From Kocuria sp. TGY1127_2 (GTDB lineage: Bacteria > Actinomycetota > Actinomycetes > Actinomycetales > Micrococcaceae), in NCBI RefSeq assembly GCF_013394385.1, contig NZ_AP022834.1, positions 62,001 to 126,000 on the forward strand: a stretch of 64,000 nt of DNA, read 5' to 3'. The position numbers and the translations under genes are program-made. The stretch's first letter is position 1. The number at the start of each line of letters is the position of its first letter. The notes beneath the pieces are model-generated. The model was not told where the DNA came from and ran no database searches. It saw nothing but the letters and a program-made list of their open reading frames with translations. Below, piece after piece: positions 52,840-61,568 of this stretch.

Positions 52840-54029
52840 GATCGACCCTGCTGACAGGAATCACCGAACTCGTCACCAATGATCCGGAGCTGGGCCAGGG
52901 AAAATTGGGCCTCATCGATGACGCAGCACTCGTCATCGAGGACGACACCATCTCCTGGGTGGGGCCGGCCGGGAAAGCTCCCGCAACCGACGCCAAACAC
53001 GACTTCCACGGGCGGGCGGTCCTGCCGGGCTTCGTGGAATCGCACTCCCACATGGTCTTTTCAGGGGACCGTTCGGAAGAGTTCGCCGCGCGGATGGCTG
53101 GACAGAAGTACACGGCCGGAGGAATTCGTGGCACCGTCAAGCACACTCGTGAAGCATCGGAGGAAGAACTCCGCAGCAACATGAGTCGGTTGCTGGACGA
53201 ATCCCTGCGGTCCGGAACCACCACGGTCGAGTGCAAATCCGGCTACGGTCAGTCCGTCGAATCGGAACTGAGGAGCTTGCAGGTAGCCGGCTCGCTCACC
53301 GACGAAATCACGCTCCTCGCAGCCCACGTGGTCCCACCGGAATACGGGGGGAACACTGACGAATACGTCCGGGTGGCGTGCGAAGAAATCATTCCGCGGT
53401 GTGCTCCGCTGGCCCGCTGGATCGACGTGTTCTGCGAACAAGGCGCATTCGACGAGGAGCAGTCCCGTCGCGTCCTGAAAGCAGGGATGGAACATGGACT
53501 CACTCCGCGTGTCCATGGGAACCAATTGCACCAAGGGCCAGGCGTTCAGCTCGCGGTTGAACTCGGCGCGGCGTCGGTGGACCATGTGGTCCACATCAAC
53601 GAGAAAGACATCGCGGCCCTCGCCGGTAGCCAGACCGTCGCTACCCTTCTTCCAGGTGCAGACTTCTCGACTCGGAACGAGTACCCGAATGCACGCGCCC
53701 TGATTGATGCCGGAGTCACCGTCGCTCTGGGGGCCGACTGCAATCCCGGAACCAGCTACACCACCAGCATGCCGTTCTGCATAGCCATAGCCGTTCGGGA
53801 CCTGCACATGACCGCCGACGAAGCCGTGTGGGCGTCGACCGCCGGTGGTGCACGTGCCCTGCGACGAGACGACGTCGGCGTGCTGCGCCCCGGGGCCAGA
53901 GCAGACCTGATGGCTCTCGACGCACCGAACCACCTTCACCTGGCCTACCGGCCGGGAGTCCAGCTGGTTTCCTCGGTATGGAAGGCGGGCGAGCTCAAGT
54001 ATTCGGCATCGGAGGTCAAGCATGACTGA
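52836..54029 (+). CDS. hutI: imidazolonepropionase
   Basis: About 397 residues of the amidohydrolase superfamily. The HxH metal site is in [17 protein letters not shown], with VECKSGYG for substrate binding, PRVHGNQL and [11 protein letters not shown] further on. It opens the ring of 4-imidazolone-5-propanoate to N-formimino-L-glutamate. Its ATG overlaps the hutU stop by 4 bases, and its own end overlaps hutG by 8 bases, showing tight translational coupling. Confidence 0.95.
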   Translation: MRSTLLTGITELVTNDPELGQGKLGLIDDAALVIEDDTISWVGPAGKAPATDAKHDFHGRAVLPGFVESHSHMVFSGDRSEEFAARMAGQKYTAGGIRGTVKHTREASEEELRSNMSRLLDESLRSGTTTVECKSGYGQSVESELRSLQVAGSLTDEITLLAAHVVPPEYGGNTDEYVRVACEEIIPRCAPLARWIDVFCEQGAFDEEQSRRVLKAGMEHGLTPRVHGNQLHQGPGVQLAVELGAASVDHVVHINEKDIAALAGSQTVATLLPGADFSTRNEYPNARALIDAGVTVALGADCNPGTSYTTSMPFCIAIAVRDLHMTADEAVWASTAGGARALRRDDVGVLRPGARADLMALDAPNHLHLAYRPGVQLVSSVWKAGELKYSASEVKHD

Positions 54030-55023
54030 AAAGAATGAACACCGAGACATCGACGTGGACGTTCCCGCCGTCGCATGGACCGGAAGAACGGATGGGGCAG
54101 GCCGCGAGCACCTCCGATGGCACCAGGTGGTCCGTCCTTATGAGTCCGGGAACTCCGATCACCGCGAGGGCGGCGTCGTATTCCTGGGTTTTTCGAGCGA
54201 TGAAGGAGTCGAACGGAACAAGGGGCGTCGGGGGGCCGCAGAAGGACCGGCAGCCCTACGCGGAGCTTTGGGAGGACTCGCTCTCTCCGATCGGGACGCC
54301 GGTATCCGCGCGTGGGACGCAGGCACCGTAGCCGTGACCGACGAACGGATGGAGGAGGGCCAAGCGCGCTTGGGCGCTGCCGTGTCCGCGCTCCTCGATG
54401 CGGGACATCTCCCCGTCGTCCTGGGCGGCGGACACGAAATAGCCTTCGGAACCTACCTAGGCATCGCCCAGTCGGCAGTTCGACAAGACAAGAAACTCGG
54501 CGTCCTCAACCTCGACGCCCACTTCGATCTTCGGCCGGATCCCGTCCCCAGCTCTGGCACCCCGTTCCGGCAGATGCTCGAGGCCGAAGAGGCAGCCGAG
54601 ACCGAGATGCAGTACACGGTGATCGGCATCAGCCAGCCCAGCAACACCCAAGTGCTCTTCGACACCGCACAAAAGTACGGCGTCACCTACATGCTGGACG
54701 AGGACTGTTCCGCCGTGGACCGAGAAAAAGTCCGGGCCTTCGTCACCGACTTCCTCGATGAGGTCGATCTGGTCTACCTGACCATCGATCTCGACGGTTT
54801 GCCCGCGTCAACGGCACCCGGAGTCAGCGCGCCCGCCGCGTATGGGGTGCCGCTCGACATTGTTCAATTGGTGTGCGACCTCGTCGCCACGAGCGGAAAG
54901 CTCGCGGTATGCGACGTGGCCGAACTCAACCCCCAGTACGACGTCGATAGCCGCACCGCGCGCACTGCCGCGCGTCTGGTGCACCGTATCGCGACGACTT
55001 CGCAGAATCAGGAGAATTCATGA
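54022..55023 (+). CDS. hutG: formimidoylglutamase
   Basis: About 333 residues of the ureohydrolase (arginase) fold. The manganese ligands lie in LGGGHEIAFG, NLDAHFDLRP and TIDLDGLPASTAPGVS. It splits N-formimino-L-glutamate into formamide and glutamate, so this organism uses the one-step rather than the two-step ending of the pathway. The start overlaps hutI and the stop overlaps hutH by ATGA. Confidence 0.94.
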   Translation: MTEKNEHRDIDVDVPAVAWTGRTDGAGREHLRWHQVVRPYESGNSDHREGGVVFLGFSSDEGVERNKGRRGAAEGPAALRGALGGLALSDRDAGIRAWDAGTVAVTDERMEEGQARLGAAVSALLDAGHLPVVLGGGHEIAFGTYLGIAQSAVRQDKKLGVLNLDAHFDLRPDPVPSSGTPFRQMLEAEEAAETEMQYTVIGISQPSNTQVLFDTAQKYGVTYMLDEDCSAVDREKVRAFVTDFLDEVDLVYLTIDLDGLPASTAPGVSAPAAYGVPLDIVQLVCDLVATSGKLAVCDVAELNPQYDVDSRTARTAARLVHRIATTSQNQENS

Positions 55024-56594
55024 GTCAGAATCGAGACAACAGCCAGGACGCCGGGCAACACGAGGTGGTCGTCGGGACGGGCCCGGTCAGTTTCCAAGAC
55101 GTCATCGACGTAGCTCGGCACGATGCGACAGTTCGCATTTCCGACGAGGCGATCGAGGCCATTGAGGATTCGAGCGACCGAATCCGCGAATTGGCTGATT
55201 TCGAACGTCCCGTATATGGCGTATCGACCGGGTTCGGCGCGCTCGCAAGCCGACACATCCCTCAGGACATGCGCCGTCAGCTTCAGAGGAGCCTGATCCG
55301 TTCACATGCCGCCGGCTCCGGCCCGGAGGTAGAACGCGAGGTCATTCGAGCTCTCATGCTGTTGCGCCTCTCCACATTGGCCACGGGTCGAACGGGTGTC
55401 CGACCGGAGGTCGCCAAGGCCTACGCCGATATGCTCTCGGCCGGGATCACCCCGGTGGTTCACGAATACGGTTCCCTGGGCTGCTCCGGAGACCTGGCGC
55501 CTTTGGCCCACTGCGCGCTCGCGATCATCGGTGAAGGTCCGGTCAGGACCCGGGAGGGTGAACTGACGACCTCGGAGGAAGCCCTTTCCGCTGCTGGGCT
55601 GAAGCCCGTTGAGCTCGCGGAAAAAGAAGGGCTCGCCCTGATCAATGGCACCGACGGAATGCTGGGCCAGTTGGTTCTCGCGATTTCCGACTTGGACCGT
55701 TTGATGCGGTTGGCGGATCTCGCCGCGGCAATGTCGGTCGAGGGCCAGCTCGGAACGGATCGGGTTTTCCAGCCTGATCTCCAGGCCCTCCGGCCGCATC
55801 CGGGGCAGGCGGCTTCGGCCGCCAACATGACCTCAATTCTCGCGGATTCCGGAATCGTCTTCAGTCACAAGGGGGAAGACTGCACCTACGTCCAGGACGC
55901 GTATTCGCTGAGGTGTTCTCCCCAGGTTGCCGGGGCAGCGAGAGACACCATTGATCACGCCCGCACGGTCGCGACGCGCGAGTTGGCTTCTGCCGTCGAC
56001 AACCCCGTGGTCACTCTTGACGGTCGTGTGGAGTCCAACGGAAACTTCCACGGCGCCCCCGTTGCCTATGTGCTCGATTTCCTCGCGATCGCTGTCGCGG
56101 ACACTGCATCCATCTCGGAACGGCGTACCGACCGCTTCTTGGATGTCGCACGCAACCGCGGTTTGCCGCCCTTCCTCGCCGATGACGCCGGCGTCGACTC
56201 CGGGCATATGATCGCCCAGTACACTCAGGCAGCCATCGTCTCGGAACTCAAACGACTGGCGAATCCGGCTTCGGTTGATTCGATTCCTTCCTCGGCCATG
56301 CAGGAGGACCACGTATCGATGGGCTGGTCCGCGGCACGCAAGCTTCGCAAGGCGATCGATGGATTGACGCGGGTTCTGGCCGTCGAGATCCTCACCGCGG
56401 CCCGTGGGATCGAATTGCGGACACCCGAACCGGCTCCGGCAACGGCCCGAGTGATCGAGACGATCCGTGAAGCCGGCGTGCAAGGTCCCGGGCCGGATCG
56501 ATTCCTTGCCCCGGAAATCGAGTCGGTTGTGCGACTGGTTTCCTCCGGCGACTTGCTGGATGCCGTGCAAACGGTAACCGGGAAGCTTCAGTAG
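55020..56594 (+). CDS. hutH: histidine ammonia-lyase
   Basis: About 524 residues. Family motifs include YGVSTGFGALASRHI, GSLGCSGDLAPLAH, VQDAYSLRCSPQV and QEDHVSMGW. The MIO cofactor is formed from Ala-Ser-Gly in the studied enzymes; here the triad is Cys155-Ser156-Gly157. A Cys at the first position should still permit the cyclisation, and the rest of the active site is intact, so I consider it active. It deaminates histidine to urocanate, the first step of the pathway, although its gene is last in the operon. A very strong terminator follows. Confidence 0.93.
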   Translation: MSQNRDNSQDAGQHEVVVGTGPVSFQDVIDVARHDATVRISDEAIEAIEDSSDRIRELADFERPVYGVSTGFGALASRHIPQDMRRQLQRSLIRSHAAGSGPEVEREVIRALMLLRLSTLATGRTGVRPEVAKAYADMLSAGITPVVHEYGSLGCSGDLAPLAHCALAIIGEGPVRTREGELTTSEEALSAAGLKPVELAEKEGLALINGTDGMLGQLVLAISDLDRLMRLADLAAAMSVEGQLGTDRVFQPDLQALRPHPGQAASAANMTSILADSGIVFSHKGEDCTYVQDAYSLRCSPQVAGAARDTIDHARTVATRELASAVDNPVVTLDGRVESNGNFHGAPVAYVLDFLAIAVADTASISERRTDRFLDVARNRGLPPFLADDAGVDSGHMIAQYTQAAIVSELKRLANPASVDSIPSSAMQEDHVSMGWSAARKLRKAIDGLTRVLAVEILTAARGIELRTPEPAPATARVIETIREAGVQGPGPDRFLAPEIESVVRLVSSGDLLDAVQTVTGKLQ

Positions 56595-56619
56595 CCGAGG
56601 AGCCCGAACCGTATCCTGG

Positions 56620-56675
56620 CAACGAAAACGGCCCGAAGAACCCCACGCGGAGTTCTTCGGGCCGTTTTCGTTGCT
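56620..56675. terminator. strong bidirectional terminator after hutH
   Basis: A perfect 23-bp stem (left arm 56620-56642, right arm 56653-56675) with a 10-base loop. The arms carry AACGAAAAC and GTTTTCGTT at their bases, so both strands have a short T-run. It lies between convergent hutH and the Asp23-like gene. Confidence 0.85.
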
Positions 56676-56697
56676 CAGGTCGGCGAGTGCGGGCTGC

Positions 56698-56706
56698 GGG
56701 GGGGGG
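56698..56706. repeat. G9 tract beside a stop codon
   Basis: Nine consecutive G lie 3 bases downstream of the stop (on the minus strand) of the Asp23-like gene at 56710. It parallels the G9 at 50231-50239 beside hutC. Confidence 0.6.
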
Positions 56707-56709
56707 TAA

Positions 56710-57111
56710 CTATTCGACCTCGCGCACGCTGACCTGGTGCTTTCCCGGTTTGAAGCCGTGTTCGGTGATCGTCCGGTTGATCCGTGACGTAACCTGCTGG
56801 GCGATCGCCAACGCAGTACCCGGGGTGCTGCCACCGACCCATATCGCGACGGTCAGGGAAGCTTTTTCCTCTTCCACATCCAGACGCATTCCTTTGGTGT
56901 CCGGACTGCCCTGATCCCCCGTTACAGGTTTCTTCCAGAGGGTTCGCAAAAAGTCACCCACGTTGGGTTCCCGTCGCGTCACTCCGGGAACGGCGTCGAC
57001 GACTCTTGCTAAGTCCGCGATCAATGCGGTCGTGCCAGTATCGTTCGGCTCGGCCCGCGAGGATCCGACAGGGCTTCCCTCGGCGGGTGCTTCTGGGCGG
57101 TGACTAGTCAT
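56710..57111 (-). CDS. Asp23/Gls24-like or DUF-type envelope stress protein
   Basis: About 133 residues. The second half (VEEEKASLTVAIWVGGSTPG, then QQVTSRINRTITEHG and VSVREVE) has the beta-alpha pattern of Asp23/Gls24 domains. The N-terminal part is Pro/Glu-rich and probably disordered. ATG 57111 is preferred because GAGGA lies about 8 bases upstream; it overlaps the preceding gene by 8 bases. It is the last gene of the sigma factor operon. Confidence 0.6.
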   Translation of the reverse strand: MTSHRPEAPAEGSPVGSSRAEPNDTGTTALIADLARVVDAVPGVTRREPNVGDFLRTLWKKPVTGDQGSPDTKGMRLDVEEEKASLTVAIWVGGSTPGTALAIAQQVTSRINRTITEHGFKPGKHQVSVREVE

Positions 57112-57655
57112 AGTGCACATCCTCTACCGTGAAATCGACTTCTTCGACGCGAGCCCCGAGATTCCGGGAGACGGCGGTGATAACGGCCTCACGCACCGCG
57201 TCGTCGAGAACTCGGATATTCGTGGTCGGCGTGATGACCACGCCGATGCTCAGCGCAAGCGTTTGGTGGCCTTGCTCAGGCGTCTGGAGATTTCTGACCG
57301 CGCATCGGCGCGCCGTGAGCCCTGGGAAGGAATCAATGGCTTCCCTGGCGGTGCGAGCGATGAGCATCTGGCTGAAGGACACGGTCGCGGTCGGTTCCCG
57401 GTGGACGGGAATATCAGCACCGCGCCGGAGATTGGTTCGCGCGAAGTCGAGGACCCGACTTCGGGTATGCGCCTCGATCTCGAGGGAGCTGTCTGCCTGC
57501 TGGGCCTCCCGCGCGAGCTCATTCAGGTGAATGAGGCGTTCTCGGACTTCGGCGCAGTAGGGGCAGTCTCGTTGGTGGGAATCTGGTTCGGAATCTACGG
57601 TTTCCCACACCGACTCAACGGTGCGCCCGCATTCAAGGGACTCGTCGTCGGTCAT
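57104..57655 (-). CDS. putative zinc-finger anti-sigma protein fused to an Asp23-like domain
   Basis: About 183 residues. His27-x3-Cys31-x2-Cys34 (HQRDCPYC) is the HxxxCxxC zinc motif of ZAS-type anti-sigma factors. After a helical linker, residues from about 85 onward resemble an Asp23/Gls24 domain (LALSIGVVITPTTNIRVLDD and LGARVEEVDFTVEDV). ATG 57655 overlaps the sigma gene stop by ATGA, the usual sigma/anti-sigma arrangement. I infer that it holds the ECF sigma factor until an envelope signal reaches the Asp23-like part. There is no membrane helix, so signalling would be cytoplasmic. Confidence 0.6.
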   Translation of the reverse strand: MTDDESLECGRTVESVWETVDSEPDSHQRDCPYCAEVRERLIHLNELAREAQQADSSLEIEAHTRSRVLDFARTNLRRGADIPVHREPTATVSFSQMLIARTAREAIDSFPGLTARRCAVRNLQTPEQGHQTLALSIGVVITPTTNIRVLDDAVREAVITAVSRNLGARVEEVDFTVEDVHYD

Positions 57656-58233
57656 TGCCATTCCTTCATCTCGTTGGCCAAGGTCTTGCGTGCTCGCGAG
57701 AGACGCCCTCGAACCGTGGCTTCGGGCAGCGCAAGGGTTCGAGAGATCTCGGCATAAGAAAGCTCCATCTGCTCCCGAAGCACCCAGCATTCCCGCTGTT
57801 CGCGGGGCAGTTTCTGCAACAGGATCGAGAGGGCATCCATGCTGGATTGGTTCTCTGCCTGTCTTTGAGGATCTGCCGACGCGTTCGTATCGGTCCACGC
57901 CGGGTTGCCGTCATTCGTTTCGTCGATCGGGACCGTGAATCCGTGCCGGGGAGACTTCAGGATGTCCTTGCAACGGTTCACCGCTTGACGGTACAACCAC
58001 GTTGAGAACGCTTCTGGCGTTTCCAAGTACTCAAGTTTGAGCCACGCATTCATGAGTGATTCTTGAGCCACATCTTCGGCGTCGGCTCTGTTTCCGAGCA
58101 TTCTGAACGCCAGGCGCAACAGCGGAGCCTGATACTTGTCCACCAGCCGTTCAAAAGAATCGACGTCGCCGTCTTGAGCACGAAGAACGAGTGTGGCTAT
58201 TTGCGCGGAAGAGTCGTTTTCACCTTGGCTCAT
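57652..58233 (-). CDS. ECF-type RNA polymerase sigma factor
   Basis: About 193 residues. Region 2 has LAFRMLGNRADAEDVAQESL and WLYRQAVNRCKD; region 4 has LPREQRECWVLREQMELSYA and LPEATVRGRLSRARKTL. AGGGGGC lies about 5 bases before the ATG at 58233. It is divergent from the Asp23/AmaP operon, with 178 bases between, and probably directs its transcription together with its own operon. Confidence 0.9.
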   Translation of the reverse strand: MSQGENDSSAQIATLVLRAQDGDVDSFERLVDKYQAPLLRLAFRMLGNRADAEDVAQESLMNAWLKLEYLETPEAFSTWLYRQAVNRCKDILKSPRHGFTVPIDETNDGNPAWTDTNASADPQRQAENQSSMDALSILLQKLPREQRECWVLREQMELSYAEISRTLALPEATVRGRLSRARKTLANEMKEWQ

Positions 58234-58411
58234 AAGCCCCCTCAATTCTCTTCGCCTTCCGGCGAGTGGAATCCACTACAGCCCATCCTTGCAGAAAGGA
58301 CCCTCAAAAGGCGCCCCCAAAAAATTCTTTGAGAAATTCCGTGACGAATCGTCGGCTCGAGCGTCAGTATTAGTACAAGCCCGTTTCGACCAAAACAAGG
58401 GAGTAGAAATC

Positions 58412-58876
58412 ATGGCTACTGAGAACAACGTCAAGAACGCACAGCAGGGCAGTGACGCCGAGCGCAACAGCCCTCTCCAGACACCACAGGGCAACACCAC
58501 CATCAACGACACCGTCGTGCAGAAGCTTGCCGGTATCTCCGCACGTGAGGTTCCTGGCGTGTACTCGATGGGCAATGCAGCCCGCCGTGCTTTCGACTCC
58601 ATTTCCGAGCGCATCCCGGGTTCGCAGACCAACGTCTCCGGTGGCGTGTCCGTTGAGAAGGGCGAGAAGCAAGCAGCTATCGACCTGAGCATCGTCATCG
58701 AATACGGAAGCTCCGTGGTCGAGATCGCCAATGGCATTCGCCGCAACGTGATCCGCACCGTTGAGCAGGCCACCGGCCTGCAGGTCATCGAGGTCAACAT
58801 CGATGTCACTGACGTCCACCTCCCGAATGAGGAGAACGACGAGGACGATAACTCGAACGACCGCGAACTCCAGTAA
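58412..58876 (+). CDS. Asp23/Gls24 family envelope stress response protein
   Basis: About 154 residues. The Asp23 core runs from INDTVVQKLAGISAREVPGV to EVNIDVTDVHLPNEE; the short tail is very acidic. AAGGGAG precedes ATG 58412. In firmicutes Asp23 coats the inner membrane through its anchor AmaP; an AmaP-like gene is five genes downstream, so a similar complex is likely here. This first gene is followed by a perfect hairpin. Confidence 0.88.
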   Translation: MATENNVKNAQQGSDAERNSPLQTPQGNTTINDTVVQKLAGISAREVPGVYSMGNAARRAFDSISERIPGSQTNVSGGVSVEKGEKQAAIDLSIVIEYGSSVVEIANGIRRNVIRTVEQATGLQVIEVNIDVTDVHLPNEENDEDDNSNDRELQ

Positions 58877-58883
58877 TGAGCGC

Positions 58884-58911
58884 GGGCCCCGAGCAACAGG
58901 TCTCGGGGCCC
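58884..58911 (+). terminator. hairpin between the Asp23 gene and the rest of its operon
   Basis: A perfect 10-bp stem GGGCCCCGAG / CTCGGGGCCC with an 8-base loop starts 7 bases after the Asp23 stop. No T-tract follows, so it may be a partial terminator or an mRNA stabiliser that raises Asp23 over the downstream genes. Confidence 0.5.
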
Positions 58912-58940
58912 GATCTCGCACTATGGAAAGGTACATCAGC

Positions 58941-59123
58941 ATGAAACCGAGCCAATTGGGACTCATCGTCGGCCTTGCGCTGGGCGTAGTCGCCTTCTTC
59001 GGCGGATTCTTCGCATTCCTTATTGCAGCGGTATTCGCCGTCATTGGTGCAGCCGTCGGACTCTTCATGGAGGGTCGCTTGGACCTTCGCTCCATGACGG
59101 GCCGCGGCTCTGACAGGAGGTAA
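58941..59123 (+). CDS. small two-helix membrane protein
   Basis: About 60 residues beginning MKPSQLGLIVGLALGVVAFF, with a second hydrophobic segment and a basic end. AAAGG lies about 8 bases upstream. It resembles the small DUF2273-like membrane proteins found in Asp23/AmaP operons. The next gene starts 2 bases later. Function is unknown, possibly part of the membrane anchor. Confidence 0.65.
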   Translation: MKPSQLGLIVGLALGVVAFFGGFFAFLIAAVFAVIGAAVGLFMEGRLDLRSMTGRGSDRR

Positions 59124-59125
59124 CG

Positions 59126-59554
59126 ATGATGGCTAGCGCACATCGGCTGGAATCGACGCAAAGCGGGGAATCGGGACTGCCTGAAGGCTCCGAATCCACC
59201 GCCCAGCGCGGCAGCCTCGTTATCGCGGACCGAGTGGTAGAGAAAATCGCCGCGCAATGCGCCTCGGAACTGTCCGGGGTCGGAGGTCGCGAACGAGGTT
59301 TCCTCGGCGTGGGAGGCCACGCGGATCTGGATTCCCGCCCGCAGGTCAAGGTCGAGCTCACCGGCTCGATCGCAGTGCTCAGCGTGGACTTGGGTATCGA
59401 ATATCCGCTTCCCATCGAGGAGACGACCGAGCGAGTCCGTGAGACTCTCGTGCGCACCGTGTCCGACATGGCTGGCGTCGAAGTCCGCCAAGTCGACATC
59501 CGAGTCAAGTACCTCGTACCTCAGCAGGGCCGACAAGAAAGGGTATTGCTGTGA
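59126..59554 (+). CDS. second Asp23/Gls24 family protein
   Basis: About 142 residues. The core begins GSLVIADRVVEKIAAQCASE and ends with VEVRQVDIRVKYLVP; the first 28 residues are polar. AGGAGG lies about 5 bases before ATG 59126. It overlaps the following gene, which starts GTGA, and probably assembles with the first Asp23 protein. Confidence 0.82.
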   Translation: MMASAHRLESTQSGESGLPEGSESTAQRGSLVIADRVVEKIAAQCASELSGVGGRERGFLGVGGHADLDSRPQVKVELTGSIAVLSVDLGIEYPLPIEETTERVRETLVRTVSDMAGVEVRQVDIRVKYLVPQQGRQERVLL

Positions 59555-60114
59555 AGTCACTTCGACGGCGCCCCTCTCGCGCCATACCGTCCGCGATAGT
59601 TCTGCTTCTGGCCTTGATCATAGGCCTCGGCTTTATCTGGGCCGGTATTCAGAAACTGTCCACAGGTCAATGGTGGCCCCAGCTGAGCAGTGCGGCCGAC
59701 TCCGCGTCATCGGCATCATGGAATTCACCGTGGGGGTGGGTGGCGGCAATCGTTGCCGCGGTCCTGGGGCTCATCTTGTTGCTGTGTGCATTCTTGCCGG
59801 GCGGTTTCAACGCCGCCCAGCTGAAGAGGCAGCAAGCGGCAAGTGGGCACTCTCGCGGTCCCGTCGATGCGGTCGTCAGCAACCGCGGACTCGCGACTTT
59901 GGCATCTTCTGCGGCTTCGCAGGTCGACGGTGTTTCGGGGGTCAAATCCTCCGCAACCGCCAAACGGGTGCTCGTCAACGTGACGACGCCGCTGCACGAG
60001 ACCACGAGCCTCGAGGAAGAAGTCAGGGCAGCGGTCGAGGAACGACTGGCTTCTGCTGACCTTGTGCGTTTCCCCAAGGTGCGGGTCAGTGCACAGAGCA
60101 AGGACGTGTCATGA
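59551..60114 (+). CDS. DUF6286-type membrane protein of the Asp23 locus
   Basis: About 187 residues with two N-terminal membrane helices (IPSAIVLLLALIIGLGFIWA and WVAAIVAAVLGLILLLCAFL), then a soluble Asp23-like domain (SNRGLATLASSAASQVDGVS and RVLVNVTTPL). This build is usual in actinobacterial Asp23 operons. The start is GTG 59551 overlapping the previous stop. Its end overlaps the AmaP-like gene by ATGA. Confidence 0.7.
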   Translation: MKSLRRRPSRAIPSAIVLLLALIIGLGFIWAGIQKLSTGQWWPQLSSAADSASSASWNSPWGWVAAIVAAVLGLILLLCAFLPGGFNAAQLKRQQAASGHSRGPVDAVVSNRGLATLASSAASQVDGVSGVKSSATAKRVLVNVTTPLHETTSLEEEVRAAVEERLASADLVRFPKVRVSAQSKDVS

Positions 60115-60707
60115 AGAAAACCGCTGGATCTACCAACCGGACGTGGCTCGCGATCATAGGATTTATCCTTCTCGCGGCCGGGGTCCTCTGGGCTGTTACG
60201 GCCGGAGGCCTGCTGGCCGGAGCGGGAGAGCAATGGGAGTCATCAAGCCGCCCCTTGCAGAACGCTTCGACCGTCCTCGACGCCCCATGGCTGGCATCGG
60301 CGCTGATCGTGGTCGGTGTGATCCTGATGCTCTTCGGTCTCTGGTGGCTCATCCGTCAGATACCGCGGAGTGGGGGATCGTCGACTTTCCGTTTCCAGAA
60401 GGATCCCAAGCGTGGGTTCACGCTTGTGGAGCCCAAGGTCATCACCGCGGCCGTAGCCGAGCACATCGAAGATCTCACGTACGTCACGGACGCCAAGGCA
60501 GGCCTCAAGGGCCAACGAACCAATGCCGAACTCGTCCTGGACGTTACCGTGAACGAGCGTGCTGACCTCAAGGAAGTCACGAGGGAGATCCGAGAAGAGG
60601 TTCTTCCTTCAGTGGCCCGAGTGTTGGGCAATCCCCTGGGAAGCGTGGGAGTCGTGTACACGGTTTCGCGGCAGTCCCGCTCCAAGCGACAGGTCACGCT
60701 GCAGTAA
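60111..60707 (+). CDS. amaP: AmaP-like alkaline shock response membrane anchor
   Basis: About 198 residues. Two membrane helices (TWLAIIGFILLAAGVLWAVT and WLASALIVVGVILMLFGLWW) are followed by a cytoplasmic domain of Asp23-like fold. In Staphylococcus AmaP holds Asp23 at the membrane. It is the last gene of the operon, and a hairpin follows. The symbol rests on architecture and operon position, not on close identity. Confidence 0.6.
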   Translation: MKKTAGSTNRTWLAIIGFILLAAGVLWAVTAGGLLAGAGEQWESSSRPLQNASTVLDAPWLASALIVVGVILMLFGLWWLIRQIPRSGGSSTFRFQKDPKRGFTLVEPKVITAAVAEHIEDLTYVTDAKAGLKGQRTNAELVLDVTVNERADLKEVTREIREEVLPSVARVLGNPLGSVGVVYTVSRQSRSKRQVTLQ

Positions 60708-60732
60708 CGCAAAAGGTTCGGTCGTGGAGCTG

Positions 60733-60772
60733 TCCGGATTGGCTGCCGTCAAGTGATGGTGGCCAATCCGGA
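60733..60772 (+). terminator. terminator of the Asp23/AmaP operon
   Basis: A perfect 11-bp stem TCCGGATTGGC / GCCAATCCGGA is followed by TTTCATT. The rest of the gap to 61178 is AT-rich, has no gene, and probably carries the promoter of the GlsB-like gene. Confidence 0.65.
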
Positions 60773-61178
60773 TTTCATTGGGGGAGATCCACGTCCGCTG
60801 CCGCCCTCTGCGCAGGGCGGACGGTGAGGCCTGCGATTGAAAACGGGCAGGCCTCATTTAACTCTGCCTGGGCTCGATACCCGGTGTTTCTTTTGGAAGT
60901 ACATTCGCGGCGAAGGTGGCTGGGGCACACATTACAAGGATTTGTGCACATCTCAGAGGGCTTGACAGAAGTTACTGAACCGTAGATTAGCTGTATTTTC
61001 AAATTCAAAAAATAATTCAGGCGCTCGGATATTCGGCAAAACTCCTTGGCTCGGTTTCGAGAACCAAAATTTCAAGAAGAGCTCTAAAACTTGGCTATGG
61101 CAACCCGGGTCTTAGCAGGTATCCTGAAATCAGAGCCAACACCAGGACATACGTAATTACTCGCGAAAGGTAAATATC

Positions 61179-61451
61179 ATGGGACTAGGTTTTATTGGCT
61201 GGATCGTCATCGGAATCATCGTCGGTGCGCTCGCTAAACTCATCATGCCGGGGCGCCAGGGCGGAGGAATCATTGTCACGATGATCCTCGGCATCGTGGG
61301 CGGCCTCTTGGGCGGTTGGATCGGCGGAGCGATCTTCGGAGTTCACGGAAACGGGTTCTTCTCGTTGACCACGTGGCTCCTCGCGCTCGTCGGCTCGTTG
61401 ATCGTGCTCTTCATCTGGGGTCTGATCTTCGGCCGCAAGAACCGCGCATAG
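61179..61451 (+). CDS. GlsB/YeaQ/YmgE family stress-associated membrane protein
   Basis: About 90 residues with three hydrophobic segments and GALAKLIMPGRQGGGIIVTM, the family signature. These small inner-membrane proteins are often induced by stress; their activity is unknown. GAAAGG precedes ATG 61179. A strong terminator closes the single-gene transcript. The site next to the Asp23 operon fits a common stress role. Confidence 0.88.
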   Translation: MGLGFIGWIVIGIIVGALAKLIMPGRQGGGIIVTMILGIVGGLLGGWIGGAIFGVHGNGFFSLTTWLLALVGSLIVLFIWGLIFGRKNRA

Positions 61452-61469
61452 CGGCGAATAAACTCAACA

Positions 61470-61507
61470 AAAGCGGGGGCGGACCGGTAACGGTCCGCCC
61501 CCGCTTT
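61470..61507 (+). terminator. Rho-independent terminator after the GlsB-like gene
   Basis: A perfect 17-bp stem AAAGCGGGGGCGGACCG / CGGTCCGCCCCCGCTTT with loop GTAA. The A and T ends give short T-runs on both strands. Confidence 0.8.
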
Positions 61508-61568
61508 CGTATGCCGTCATCGACAAGCTCTCCCTCTTGCCGAGAGGGCAATGAGGGCCTCAGGGGAA

